From positions 1-40,869 of the forward strand of contig JAEZLF010000105.1 of the NCBI GenBank assembly GCA_023435925.1: a stretch of DNA of 40,869 nucleotides, given 5' to 3'. This DNA comes from Bacillota bacterium. Lineage in GTDB: Bacteria; Bacillota; Clostridia; Acetivibrionales; DTU013. The notes under the pieces are model-generated. The model had not been told where the DNA came from and did no database searches. It saw nothing but the letters and a program-made list of their open reading frames with translations. Every line of letters starts with the position of its first letter. Position 1 is the first letter of the stretch. The translations under genes and the position numbers were made by a program. Positions 36,601 through 40,869 of the stretch are shown here, piece after piece.

Positions 36601-37371
36601 ACAGCGGATAAACTGCTCAAGCCGGTTATAGCGACGTTCCACTATGACAGGCAGGCTGTTACAAATGCTCAGAATCTCAGGGTATTCTACTGGAACGTAC
36701 GCACCAATGCATGGGTGCCCGTTGCCTCAGCCAATACCAGAGTTAACGCGGCGGAAGGATTTGTTGAAGCAGATCTGCAGCACTTTACGAGATATGCAGT
36801 CATGGAAGTCAAGAGCACCCTTAAATTTGCGGATGTGCAAAAGCAGTGGTACTCGACCTATGTAGACAGAATCTCCATGATGGGTATCACAACAGGTATC
36901 ATCGAAAAAGGCACCAGAGTTTACAAACCGGATGCTACGCTAACGAGAGCGGAATTTGTGACAATGCTGGGCAGAATGTTGAAGATAAGCGCACCGAACC
37001 AATCCCTGTCAGCATTCAAGGATGCTTCTTCCATTCCTTCCTATGCTGCGGGATACATCAAGGCGGCTTACGCAAAGGGAATCATCAGCCCGTATGAAGA
37101 TGGAACCTTCAAACCGAACCAGGCTATAACCCGTGAAGAGATGGCTGTCATGCTGATAAAGGCAATGGGCCTTAAGCCTTCCGGAGATGCTTCCTCCTTC
37201 AAGGATCAGCTGGATATAACTGCTTCTGCGAGAGCATATGTAGCCAAGGCCGCCGAAAAAGGCATCCTTTTAGGCGAGCCCGACGGTAAGTTCTATCCGA
37301 CGGATTCACTGACAAGGGGTCAAGCGGCAAAGGTTATTATTGAAATGGTAGAGGTGCTAGGGACGCTCTAG
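21625..37371 (+). CDS. Giant secreted multi-domain S-layer-anchored protein
   Basis: About 5248 residues, one uninterrupted frame of 15.7 kb. The start is ATG 21625 (GGGAGG at 21611-21616, 8 nt upstream), giving a signal peptide that ends near NVMA-ET. Order: N-terminal beta region; chitobiase-C-terminal-like domain (about 22075-22315, YYTIDGSTPT); twelve carboxypeptidase-regulatory-like beta repeats inside three super-repeats (22318-29127 plus one more to 29407); six regular ~117-residue modules (29416-31515); a SwmB-like domain (to about 31820). Next are about nine Ig-like repeats ending in AGN...FTIDxTxP signatures, a ZU5-like region (about 34490-34910) and about five more Ig-like repeats. 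A Gly/Pro linker, another ZU5-like region (about 36400-36800) and three SLH domains complete it. The SLH trio should bind secondary cell-wall polymer. No enzyme domain or sortase motif was seen; a surface adhesin or S-layer-associated scaffold is the likely role (inference). Confidence 0.92.
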   Translation: MFKKSGRLLSVILCFCMLASSLFIPLNVMAETGNDGLIATMGSNPFYSIGQEVGVMVQDADLASAPPATISVRVTSTTDTTGVAITLNLEGEPGRYTGKVLLSDSASNEGSNPPVIQCVNGDDVSFYYEDADNTGGSAINRDTHIKVADRVAAPQTDIASGTVTTDTEVTLITGTSDAAIYYTIDGSTPTRGSIQFSSGILVSANQYLMIKAFAVKNEMADSDISTFEYNKSGSFTGIIKESSGSVIVGGGIDVERNTGDNHYSYLRYMDAPDGSFTISDFEDGEYRIRANPPFESDNAYSDWFGFKVTGGNYTTLDNEGITDVTLTAKGLQLRGAVSGTTGAALAHDDYDIRIRPSNPQGGNYIPYDCNNGNGSYKVSGLSPGDYYIWMDPRDNSPYAGSSAFSIEKMFSIDSNGVASPPVLDLQLTEPQLTGTVKGPGGTTVITSGNVDILNSNGDFLQYTMILSDGRFVIGGLNEGDYKIRAIPAGIPEYSGYQPSDAADFSIDETGISSPSSIDLELKEKILRVERVEDATKGDNEIRIRMNNLDLLNNNFGGLRAEVPGRTYYFKNVDNWNDNSATIHFRVDGDNGLDLDFGNHPVQVYNGSELDPVAGSGQYLTVIQYIRPVQPVYSLEDYTTTGIATTFTANNNDYPWDANESLTVNIISESQDHLLESTVTAISDSDKTLAINIPAQPGAQTGWRYAEVYSGTQLKARGNFQIGTARIDGAYTINQGDNWISIHGDCLIAYENPKIVAEVWKDGMRLAESQNNQYRDNNLEFEFPVGFDVPGDTYSVKVFDTINGRTEISTPGGLSLKVAPLLLSTPHTINGNNVTIYSSSLDAFKWSASDDITKFNINVHGDWFGWDVDSHNGGLSFDGDGNLVVSPLSGRDGSKSFPDYATSGRMEIDRDGEHLGFAEFTIGDAFISGIVKEPSGTGIVPGGRILIRKQEDWDDSSRMVNVGIDGRFYISKNEIPHEHSDINGKYTLTAIPTEDTIYASSRPFTFVIVNEELSGPNDITVQLENTQIAGTVLNIYSGLPVNVGNVDVFDNSSERRWLTSANVFSNGTFRIGGLDTGSYWLKAYPSDGLWMMSSDMQQVTVTAGVANTVLTLNAPQITGEVKDADGNALRGDQYYVHVRPINGDNWNAEWRSNDGYYVAGNLTPGRYGIRIAPNGDSSFTQSFESEFIVTSGTTETAIVPLELTRPQFAGSVVAPDGTTLVTSGNVDIFDSNENYLTNANIRSDDGTYKIGGLDDGEYYISANPDRNNPEYNEYDSSDKVRVEILDGKCTSPDENGRILVLRQKAARLKFVDNLVKWDGSFTARITNASRTNDWDWSKVRAEIKSGSTVLLNISHCYEEHRDGQSDECVVRMDQFDDKSLAFGKYTLKLYYDEQELPVEENCEFSVISGAYTDPAVVVPEQYNGKAMWLDVGSDPREYPWSEDDQLTVRITSEQDNSVVTTTSAIINEDNTLSFHLPSLPDEKILEGRQFVDVLRNYGTLEEQLLAVCSFSVGVSHIEKVKVREGISELIIAGSYLDYFMNSPCIEIYQDGSLITRSGDWYNSWGNMLFHLPVNLSTGENYTVKLYSRIEGTMREAVLPNSGVFRVVPRLDGDDTVITGQAPGETITINESGIAGYQWSAGQDIQGSVSNPDRRFIGHVTKTNGLVVNENSLVFTTTENIFEQDTLWEGIYTIDLFDDTGMPLGYAQFIVDDTAAVLKGTVIGTDGQPSGGGSIHINKENDDWGRMIPVGQNGKFYFRADEMERGDGDYTFTANPPATSPDSQGRITIQFSEGTFQFNDVQTHNIVIELNETQIKGHVNEGSSPARGGMVYLDLNSGDNAHYEVPVDLNGDYKIGGLVPGSYNIKARASDTSDYLVSDNQEIALGAMTEGSTPIIRYLDLKLPQLTGSALDIGSNPLRGDRYSLRLRNLDPDSDGNAYYDDKREDGQYSIGGLREGKYGISLEPGFPNAGKSFEQVFTVDKNGNASPATIDLKLANIELTGTVYTSSAKTAIFNEGYVDVFDGSWNSQQYLTTATLDENGKFSIGGLPSGRYWIRAALHDRWKYPELSASKTVEVQISEAGEPTTKDLFLCDTAPRIKWINDTDPWSEKVQIRLANIESNESYSGIDFRKMKAEILNASGSPLNPPIVIEGEQNFWKDGNYDQWKNEGDISIFLGNTRLMPDKYKLKLTYNGIVVENEAAAGVFDGFMSCYHLNINPFDIRPEATGSRTLDVGLDMDMSEYPWDQEDTLVIRMTKPDKSQINLPCEIAPDKSVSTALPAGNLPEGSYQMELYKGDSATGVLIARSQLTVGYPEITDIYDMNEDDNGITLDGSKLLTYLDKPTKVKVFNSENNLVAQSTNVQFMWGRLVYDFGDTTLIPGTYTLNMTYDGNPVTLPEDGQFNVVNKLTANPSYVIANTASTVVTFTLRNGGSAPWSLSDTLLVEINHQDGSGNLVTVPDTVTATTIGITLPTLHNEDRIHVNIYKVDGAGVRKYIAYSSFDVAQNTQVTGVVKDPSGNPIPGANVVVCIDNENEDYVADFNTDDSGKYAIYGIEPGRYIIFAKPPKGEMMRPSEKAYIEIDGSGAAVPSVQDLQLKAARKISGRVSLPDGETVSDGAIKVWIAAWNDNDTPDNNDDDSGYGTQLVIDEGSEGVDYTILVPVDNTRYRLQLWSTNTGYIDGGVYYNTSGTVLTVKDATVFSVEGADKSGMDITLVKGNAISGTISLPSGITANKDGVRANIYIEKDFGTADPYDDLTFENQVFIEPGQYSAEYKVVVPAASGYIFRYDLDTSMNNLLRTGYYKSGLVSAYKPQDATLIDAVTNKPGMNIALLKALTITGTVTLPSGTAVPSEGMDMWIGAVADQGTEDNGDDFSAGDNIHFSEGQTSAEYTISVPDAAETYWLRLYGGSKVGCTEGVFYGSTGISHNIAGAYKFGMSGANRTGMNFNLVKGRMIRGTLVLPEGKVAPAGGIEFIVWAIRDNNNNDYTDDISTGWGEVIAANTTSGAFEMIVPAMSGFRLQYNIDPSYGFMGEGYYTTGGTTLDPANAELLDMTAGDKTNLVFEMVSAKYISGTIALPSGVTAPDGGADLWIDLGDEKVISDPDDDFWTGASIHFDGNATSAAFKIAVPESNTGYVVQVLDGGKIGCVDTMFYTTSGSAFLLNDAAKVDVSSGDASGINIILEKGHPISGMVTLPQGVTAPAGGIDITIAGIVGSSDGDYRKEVQILSKVDIAAGATSAAYSIHVPDRSDIRVMYGVYSPDFERRGYYKTSTETTLNYDEAALLDAAATGSIEGIDLHLLNKADPACINAVVVATGTAIRLDFSKPLARNTTAAGFTVTVGSEAYEISGAALSTGKTSLTLQLKDYFIYKDYKDIQVAYSDTAGIKTYDGVVLPSFTASVTNSSIRAFSASGIANNALVNRNVVLTVNSTDDVITITSVKNTEAAVVTTESGTNTITFDSTGVYSVTIAASGRKSGTSLSFEIDKIRPEIEILNVPDVVENNHDGIIPAITFSGDVASMRVVTLNGQVYDGSLIKGAGYYVLTASAKDAAGNIATASKAFEIKWDTSAPVISVNIANGEILGSDPTLNISLAGGSNAANYTYTAALKKPNGSIVSFTSANVPAITEEGVYRLEIKALNPSYSDITSSKIVEFTLDKSAPAVSISNVTNSNGNNFNTSVTPAITLTDTVASQQLLTSNATITLTRNSSPVAYKPGDTLSIDGSYVLTASTVDGFDRASNTASASFTIDRTKPVITIAGALDGYTYKDQNVMVSAVSVDGTLSVKCNGSSLALTDDKYTFTGTAGEIETYKLVFTSTDTAGNTTEQKLSFTIDRLPVNIVVDGIAEGQTVNYSKDISFSVYEGDTAVTGATATIDGVNFAGGMYGAEGSHTLVVKYISGSNTYLKTVHFTIDKTKPALSITGIAKNGSNATGAIYAKAGDTIKVTANVSDLHGVGGVTFSVGTVALKIPMKNTSGSVYEGEFKVESGNYANQSISVNAADIAGNTSSAAGPNVSIFNTKPVVSLATAPAGPDGNNGIFRSTTMNLTLNASATDIIYYYFNGASANAVGTKALTPVQGTNTLVYFAIDVAGNKSDEKAFVFEYDSVRPSNVIVSPALNTLDNKQLITITGSVPGEGGKTGSRVLLKKAAEVIAQAVITSSGTFSLDGIRLTEGNNSFELISKDTAGNESAAATTVTTKLDSTAPVVKVEKAERDDVTYHVEVMDESVSPAAIKVKFNGADIAADQIIDNGAISGGERYTVTVPGQMEGSNTLNVLVADRAGNAGAGSFTSTYIPPNEEQLNVPVNDNATMDIPGDAFEGTTSVQMLVRTVNVQGAEEYKPLCAPISFEFTQDGVKIEPASELIIRNFIGTGLTGVMLMHITSGGTIEAPISAEETTSGAFEESTMETFESGHAYYLSDTGYLIFKTKSFSTYQIVQDNTPPVIAVTTADFDINKADALTGKKAIAGTLDDSTARVTEVTIDGTAITLSGTTGAAFNIPLTLTDGTHEVVLKASDTIGNTSSVTRIYRVDTTAPTLSVTASVTQTKRNTADINITVDENSEIKMNGSSKGYFNGSNVIAYALGQGANTIEVTATDAFGNTTIAPVITIDMDSIAPEISITGISDGDVYGGPKTITVDVTDPHLSQTTIKMDGTPYTPATYSTEGRHTLTVDAADTFGNSASQSITFTIDTSVPTISASGTTNGIFNTDKTIVITASNADELKVTRSTDGQPAQNVTVSTLSATVDLDAAANMAHTYVVKATATKIVDGQVRSASSTYSVTIDKKAPVITSTTSTVTESSTINIIGTVDETVDLYLDNILKNQDLPAGTFTFSGVALEIGDNTFTVKAVDAAGNEATRDITIRRNTPAPVIDPGTDGPGGGSTPVGGGAVGGAAPAPATTGGAILAPLGRKNSGELKPVDEPNPGTAVDSAESKAIGTSGGTVSTSGGAFGLKIPAGAVSGSGHTFRLVVFEIDPKSPLAQEEQIKAGTIKLVSKVVDFGTTADKLLKPVIATFHYDRQAVTNAQNLRVFYWNVRTNAWVPVASANTRVNAAEGFVEADLQHFTRYAVMEVKSTLKFADVQKQWYSTYVDRISMMGITTGIIEKGTRVYKPDATLTRAEFVTMLGRMLKISAPNQSLSAFKDASSIPSYAAGYIKAAYAKGIISPYEDGTFKPNQAITREEMAVMLIKAMGLKPSGDASSFKDQLDITASARAYVAKAAEKGILLGEPDGKFYPTDSLTRGQAAKVIIEMVEVLGTL
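22318..29127 (+). repeat. Three ~2.1-2.4 kb super-repeats within the giant gene
   Basis: Unit 1 is 22318-24390, unit 2 is 24391-26751, unit 3 is 26752-29127. Each starts with carboxypeptidase-regulatory-like repeats (three in unit 1, four in units 2 and 3). Each continues through a shared string of Ig-like domains marked by YPW(D/S) at 23581, 25933 and 28342 (spacings 2352 and 2409 bp). Unit 1 is shorter by about one regulatory-like repeat. Protein similarity is clear but diverged, so the duplication is old. Confidence 0.75.
29416..31515 (+). repeat. Six-unit 345-354 bp module array in the giant gene
   Basis: Units begin at about 29416, 29770, 30121, 30472, 30820 and 31171, each opening with I(S/T/R)G(T/R)(V/I/L)xLPxG. 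Units carry an Asp/Asn-rich loop (such as DNDTPDNNDDD, NNNNDYTDD, SDPDDD) that looks able to bind calcium, then a YxVxVP strand and a GYY/GVFY turn. I know no named family for this module. Confidence 0.8.
36823..37371 (+). other. Three C-terminal SLH domains
   Basis: SLH units begin at FADVQKQW (36823), FKDASS (37015) and FKDQLD (37198). The conserved turn motifs read LTRAEF, ITREEM and LTRGQA. Placement at the extreme C terminus is typical for anchoring a large exported protein to pyruvylated secondary cell-wall polysaccharide. Confidence 0.93.
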
Positions 37372-37397
37372 AATCCCGTAAGCAAACACAAAGCCGC

Positions 37398-37437
37398 AGG
37401 AGCTTGATATCAGGCGCCTGCGGACTTTATGTTTTTT
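37398..37437 (+). terminator. Intrinsic terminator after the giant SLH gene
   Basis: Stem CCGCAGG..GC / GC..CCTGCGG with one mismatch and an 8-nt loop, flanked by AAAG/CTTT, followed by ATGTTTTTTAG. It separates the giant gene from the two-component operon. Confidence 0.85.
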
Positions 37438-37493
37438 AGCGCCGAGCAGTTACGTTTTCTTAAATGAATAGGAATATATTGTATTTTATTTTG

Positions 37494-37522
37494 TTGAATT
37501 ATGTAAAAAGAACTGATAAAAT
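37494..37522 (+). promoter_or_regulatory. Sigma-A promoter of the two-component operon
   Basis: TTGAAT (37494-37499), a 17-bp spacer, and TAAAAT (37517-37522) with an extended -10 TG. It gives the kinase and regulator a transcript independent of the giant gene. Confidence 0.75.
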
Positions 37523-37558
37523 TATTTCAGGAGAAAAGTTAAGAAGGTAATAACAGAC

Positions 37559-38953
37559 ATGATTTTTACGACAGCATTATGGGTAATTGCGGCATCTATT
37601 TTCTTTTCGGATCGGCATAATAAAATAAACAGATGGTTTGCCTATTGCTATCTACTAGCTTCACTGGGTACTTTAAAAGAGTTTTTTATCGATGAGGTTG
37701 CACCTTTACTGGTTGCCAGATATCCCCAGGCTGAAATGGCTGCATATGTAACAGCCAATAGTTATGCAACAGCATTTTTATATCTTTTCTCACCGCTTTG
37801 CTTTATCACTCTAATGATGAAATTTACTGACCTTGATAAGAATAATAAGAAGGTGTTCGTTATTGTTCAGCTGTTTACGGTTCTTATTATATCAATATAT
37901 TTAGTTATTTACTCGCCGGCAGATTTTAAATTTTACCAATTAAACAGAATAGATTTTTGGTATTGTATGTCTGCATATAACGTTGGATACGCAATCATTG
38001 GTTCTGTTTTCATGATCAGAAATGTTAAAAATGAAGCCGAATATGAGATAAAAAGAAGAAAGAGGATCATTTTAGAGGTTCTTTTATTACCATACTATTA
38101 TTGCATGATAAGTATTTTTATCATTCATACATTGCAATTCAACAGCCTGAAAAAAATATGGAAGGACAATGTCTATCTTGTTGCTGCTGTTTTGATATTC
38201 TATATTTATATCGCATATAAAGAAGGGTTTATGGGGATTAAAATCTCCTTTTCCAGATATGACTGGAATTCTGAAATGCAGTCTGTAAATACAAGTACTC
38301 AGTATATCAATCACATGCTGAAAAATCACGTAACGAAAATAAACTGGTCCGTTGACAACATCAAGAAAAAGTTGGAAGACAACCAGCCGGAAGAGCTTGA
38401 TATTATTGAAAGGTCTACAAAACAGCTTATAAACTTTACTGAAAAAACAAACAGGTGTCTTTCACCCAAAATGGCCGGAGATGATTTGCGCAGCTCTACA
38501 AGTCTTATATACGAAGCGCTTGAAGCTTGTAGTTTGCTGCAAAGCAAGAATATTTCAATAACAGTAGATAATAAGGATGAGGCATTCATTATTTGTGATG
38601 CACAAAGTATGGTTGAGGTGATACATAATATTATTATGAATGCTTTTGAGGCTGTAGATAAAAATGGGAGTATTAAAATTACCTCATATTATAGTAAAAA
38701 GAATTTCTGTATTGAAATAGCCGATAATGGGATCGGTATTTCGGATGAGCAGATGAAACAGATTTTCAAACCATTCTATACAACAAAGAAAAACAATGTT
38801 AATTTTGGCGTTGGCTTGTCCTATTGCAAAAGTGTGATGCAAGTTCACCATGGTTCAATAGAAGTATTGAGTAATAAAGATACCGGTACAAGAGTTATCT
38901 TGTGTTTTCCTTTGAAACGACTAAAAAGTAAGGAGCTTGCAGTGAATGGATAA
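37559..38953 (+). CDS. Membrane sensor histidine kinase
   Basis: 464 residues. The N-terminal half has about seven hydrophobic helices (between residues 1 and 222), with short loops rather than a large external sensing domain. The cytoplasmic half has an H-box around H252 (INHMLKNHV; H252 is the likely phospho-site), N-box HNIIMNAFEAV (356-366), G1 DNGIGI (389-394), F-box FKPFYTTK (403-410), and G2 GVGL (417-420). All ATP-binding boxes look intact. AAGG about 11 nt before the ATG is a modest ribosome site. It overlaps the response regulator by 8 bases. The signal is unknown; 7TM-type sensors often read membrane-embedded or hydrophobic cues. Confidence 0.9.
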   Translation: MIFTTALWVIAASIFFSDRHNKINRWFAYCYLLASLGTLKEFFIDEVAPLLVARYPQAEMAAYVTANSYATAFLYLFSPLCFITLMMKFTDLDKNNKKVFVIVQLFTVLIISIYLVIYSPADFKFYQLNRIDFWYCMSAYNVGYAIIGSVFMIRNVKNEAEYEIKRRKRIILEVLLLPYYYCMISIFIIHTLQFNSLKKIWKDNVYLVAAVLIFYIYIAYKEGFMGIKISFSRYDWNSEMQSVNTSTQYINHMLKNHVTKINWSVDNIKKKLEDNQPEELDIIERSTKQLINFTEKTNRCLSPKMAGDDLRSSTSLIYEALEACSLLQSKNISITVDNKDEAFIICDAQSMVEVIHNIIMNAFEAVDKNGSIKITSYYSKKNFCIEIADNGIGISDEQMKQIFKPFYTTKKNNVNFGVGLSYCKSVMQVHHGSIEVLSNKDTGTRVILCFPLKRLKSKELAVNG

Positions 38954-39518
38954 CAAAATAAAAGTATTGATTGTTGAGGATGATGAAGACTATGCCTTTC
39001 TGATCAAGCAGCATATCGTAAAAGAAACGGACATGGAGTGCGTAGGTATAGCAGGAAACCCGGAGGATGCAGTAAGATTATCCTGTGAGCTTTTACCTCA
39101 AATAGTGATTATGGACTTGAATTTATCCGTATCTGACTTTGATGGAGTGGAGGCTTCTAAGGATATAAGAATAAAAACCGATGCAAAAATAATTATTCTC
39201 ACATCATTGGAGTCTGTAGAAATTGTCGAGCATGCTGTTAAGAAGGCTTTTGCATCAGATTACCTCTTTAAAAGCCAGTTTTCAATTTTATGTGATACGA
39301 TTCGTCATGTTGCAAACGGGACTACTCCACATCAGATCCTTATCAGAAAGTTGATTTTAGAGGACTTGTCTGTAGCAGAAAAAAGTATCCTTGAATTAAT
39401 GATAGGTAAAGACATAGGCATTAAATCTGCCAGCAAAACAATTTCAAATCAAAAGACAAGCATATTGAGAAAGCTGGGCTTGAAAAATTCAAATGAATTA
39501 ATGAAACTTTTAAGGTAA
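38946..39518 (+). CDS. Response regulator, REC plus GerE/LuxR-type HTH
   Basis: 190 residues. The receiver domain has acidic pair D12/D13, phospho-acceptor D57 (IVIMDLNLS), T86 and K109, so it is phosphorylation-competent. The C-terminal ~60 residues follow the NarL/LuxR helix-turn-helix pattern (LSVAEKSILELMIG, then KTISNQKTSILRKLGLKNSNEL) but the first HTH helices are diverged from the usual LSNKEIA pattern. The start overlaps the kinase gene (ATGGATAA), with AAGGAG 10 nt upstream, so the two are co-translated. It probably controls transcription of unknown targets; the giant SLH gene upstream is a candidate only by position. Confidence 0.9.
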   Translation: MDNKIKVLIVEDDEDYAFLIKQHIVKETDMECVGIAGNPEDAVRLSCELLPQIVIMDLNLSVSDFDGVEASKDIRIKTDAKIIILTSLESVEIVEHAVKKAFASDYLFKSQFSILCDTIRHVANGTTPHQILIRKLILEDLSVAEKSILELMIGKDIGIKSASKTISNQKTSILRKLGLKNSNELMKLLR

Positions 39519-39644
39519 AGAAATCTAAATCCCATGTCTGAAAAATCTATTTTTATGCTATTCAACAGTAAGACTATTCCGGAAGTTGAACCGTATATAG
39601 AACAGATGCACCTCGAAATAATGATTTCAATATTCCGAATGCGG

Positions 39645-39673
39645 TTATATTGTTAGAGCAGGTATGGTAAAAT
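39645..39673 (+). promoter_or_regulatory. Candidate promoter of the NfeD-flotillin operon
   Basis: TTATAT (39645-39650), a 17-bp spacer, TAAAAT (39668-39673) preceded by TGG, giving an extended -10. It lies 17 bp before the CTG start region, so the leader would be very short. Confidence 0.5.
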
Positions 39674-39690
39674 GAGAGGGGGGTGATTTT

Positions 39691-40359
39691 CTGCTTTACG
39701 TATTTATCGGATGTCTTGCATTCGGTGTATTTTACTCTGTCATATCGCTGGTGCTGGGCGGGCACGATTTGGATCATAGTCTTGACCATGGCGGCGGTGT
39801 TGACATCGATGTGGATCACGGCGTTGATTCAGCAGACGGACCCTCGCTATTCAATCCCGTGGTCATCGCAAGTGCCATAACGGCTTTTGGCGCAGTAGGG
39901 CTAGCCGCAATGAAGGGCTTCGGCATGAACGGATTGCTTAGTACCATTGTTGCACTTGCTTTTGCAGGGGTAATCGGAGCTGCGATATTCTTTGGAATCG
40001 TCAGGTTTATGTATGGTTCCCAGTCCAACTCCGTATTTTCTCTTCATGATCTGACGGATATGGATGCCGAGGTGCTTACACCCATACCGGAAAAGGGTAT
40101 AGGCGAAATAGTCTGCGTAGCCAATGGAACCCGATATAACCTTTCTGCCAGAACAGCAGAAAGAGAAAGCATTGGAAGAGGCGCCACGGTTGTCATCAGG
40201 GAAATAGCGGGAAATGTTGCCGTTGTTCAGCGGAAACTGACAATCGATGACGTGGAGCTGTTCGATGAAGAACAGAAAGCGGGAAAAGCAGAAGGTGAAA
40301 ATGAAGGGAGAAATGAAGGAAAAAATGAAAAACCACGCAGAAATGCTGGAAATAAATAA
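39691..40359 (+). CDS. NfeD-like membrane protein, partner of flotillin
   Basis: Membrane protein of the NfeD family, which pairs with flotillins in membrane microdomains. From the chosen start it has 222 residues: a first hydrophobic helix (LYVFIGCLAFGVFYSVISLV), a His/Asp-rich loop (GHDLDHSLDHGGGVDIDVDH), two more hydrophobic helices (about 60-115), an OB-fold NfeD C-terminal domain, and a Glu/Lys/Asn-rich tail. The start is probably the rare CTG at 39691: an in-frame stop lies at 39673, the GGGGGGTGA ribosome site is about 7 nt upstream, and the next in-frame start (GTG 39751) would remove the first helix and has no ribosome site. Confidence 0.8.
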   Translation: MLYVFIGCLAFGVFYSVISLVLGGHDLDHSLDHGGGVDIDVDHGVDSADGPSLFNPVVIASAITAFGAVGLAAMKGFGMNGLLSTIVALAFAGVIGAAIFFGIVRFMYGSQSNSVFSLHDLTDMDAEVLTPIPEKGIGEIVCVANGTRYNLSARTAERESIGRGATVVIREIAGNVAVVQRKLTIDDVELFDEEQKAGKAEGENEGRNEGKNEKPRRNAGNK

Positions 40360-40377
40360 GTCAAGGGGGATTTTGTA

Positions 40378-40869
40378 ATGGGATATGGTATAGCAGTCAT
40401 AGCAGCTATTATTTTAGTTGCTGTCATCTTCATACTGATTTCAGTATTTGTAGGCCGGTATGTAAAGGTTGGGCCGGATGAAGCGCTGATTGTATCAGGA
40501 AGAAGGAAAAAGCTTTCTAACGGGCAGGTTGTAGGATTCAGAATCGTCAGAGGCGGCGCCACCTTTGTGTGGCCGGTACTGGAAATTTCCAAAACCATCT
40601 CTTTGAGAATCATGCCTTTGGATGTGAATTCCAGCGCTTATACCTCTCAGGGAGTACAGGTTACCGTTGACGGTATTGCCCAGGTGAAAATTGATTCTCA
40701 TCATGAGGCCATTGCTACTGCTGCTGAGCAGTTCCTGAGCCTTAAAGAGGATGAGATCCGACGTATTGCTACCCAGACAATGGAAGGGCATCTGCGTTCA
40801 ATCGTTGGCAATCTTACAGTGGAAGAAATCAACCAGAACAGAGATGCTTTTGCACAGAACGTGCAGGAG
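40378..40869 (+). CDS. floT: Flotillin-like SPFH protein, 3' part outside the window
   Basis: The first 164 codons of a flotillin; the gene runs off the window end. An N-terminal membrane segment (about 4-25) is followed by GPDEALIVSGR, RIVRGGATFVWPV, ATAAEQFLSL, and EGHLRSIVGNLTVEEINQNR, all typical of the FloT/YuaG group. Flotillins build membrane scaffolds affecting signalling and envelope assembly. AAGGGGGA at 40363-40370 is 7 nt before the ATG. It lies 18 bp after the NfeD-like gene, matching the yuaF-yuaG arrangement. The FloT rather than FloA assignment rests on remembered N-terminal similarity. Confidence 0.9.
   Translation, partial: MGYGIAVIAAIILVAVIFILISVFVGRYVKVGPDEALIVSGRRKKLSNGQVVGFRIVRGGATFVWPVLEISKTISLRIMPLDVNSSAYTSQGVQVTVDGIAQVKIDSHHEAIATAAEQFLSLKEDEIRRIATQTMEGHLRSIVGNLTVEEINQNRDAFAQNVQE

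Noticed and set aside
39534..39656. A 40-codon frame (MSEKSIFMLF...) between the response regulator and NfeD gene
   Set aside because: No ribosome binding site before any of its ATGs, and no recognisable motif. It could only be kept if conserved in relatives.

Overview
The window looks like chromosome of a Gram-positive, spore-forming, anaerobic Clostridia-type bacterium. The evidence is strong AGGAGG-type ribosome binding sites, frequent TTG (and one likely CTG) start codons, sigma-A promoters with 17-bp spacers, the Firmicutes metG-tatD-yabE-rsmA neighbourhood, a GTP-type PEP carboxykinase and an S-layer-homology (SLH) protein. A cellulolytic-clostridia relative (Acetivibrio/Ruminiclostridium group) is plausible, but that is inference only. 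No CRISPR array, tRNA, rRNA, phage or transposase gene was seen.

Layout. 1-6641 (+): a housekeeping block of metG, tatD, a coiled-coil membrane-anchored protein, a 24% methionine protein with its own promoter and terminator, an intergenic structured repeat, a YabE-like G5/3D protein and rsmA. 6675-8566 (-): a MarR regulator, a short-chain dehydrogenase and an acetoacetate-decarboxylase-like protein, probably one self-regulated operon. 8793-10701 (+): hflK-hflC. 10830-13178 (-): a PAS-PAS-GGDEF-EAL c-di-GMP enzyme, divergent from a small protein (13424-14020, +) with a flagellar-sigma-like -10. 14159-15946 (-): GTP-dependent PEP carboxykinase with a long, inverted-repeat-rich leader. 16422-18191 (+): a second copy of the structured repeat, then a protein with a Gln/Glu/Pro/Lys-rich 13-residue repeat linker. 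18405-21236 (+): a sugar-metabolism cluster (small coupled gene, ROK kinase, GmhA-like SIS isomerase, aldose-1-epimerase-like). 21625-37371 (+): a single gene for a secreted protein of about 5248 residues ending in three SLH domains. 37559-39518 (+): a histidine kinase and response regulator pair. 39691 to the end (+): an NfeD-like protein and the first 164 codons of a flotillin.

How the parts fit. Several genes serve the envelope: the giant SLH protein, the G5/3D protein, two SPFH-family membrane scaffolds (HflK/HflC and flotillin/NfeD), and perhaps the sugar cluster, whose GmhA-like isomerase could feed a cell-surface glycan. The two-component pair directly after the giant gene has its own promoter.

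The observation most worth a second look is the pair of intergenic repeats at 4231-4438 and 16422-16621 (about 95% identical in the 180-base core). They fold into several hairpins, and three of the substitutions between copies turn Watson-Crick pairs into G.U pairs that are stable only in + strand RNA. A third, diverged segment at 21265-21375 shares the central bulged hairpin. They may be copies of an uncharacterised structured RNA or a non-autonomous mobile element. The second notable object is the internal architecture of the giant protein: three roughly 2.1-2.4 kb super-repeats followed by a very regular six-unit 345-354 bp array.
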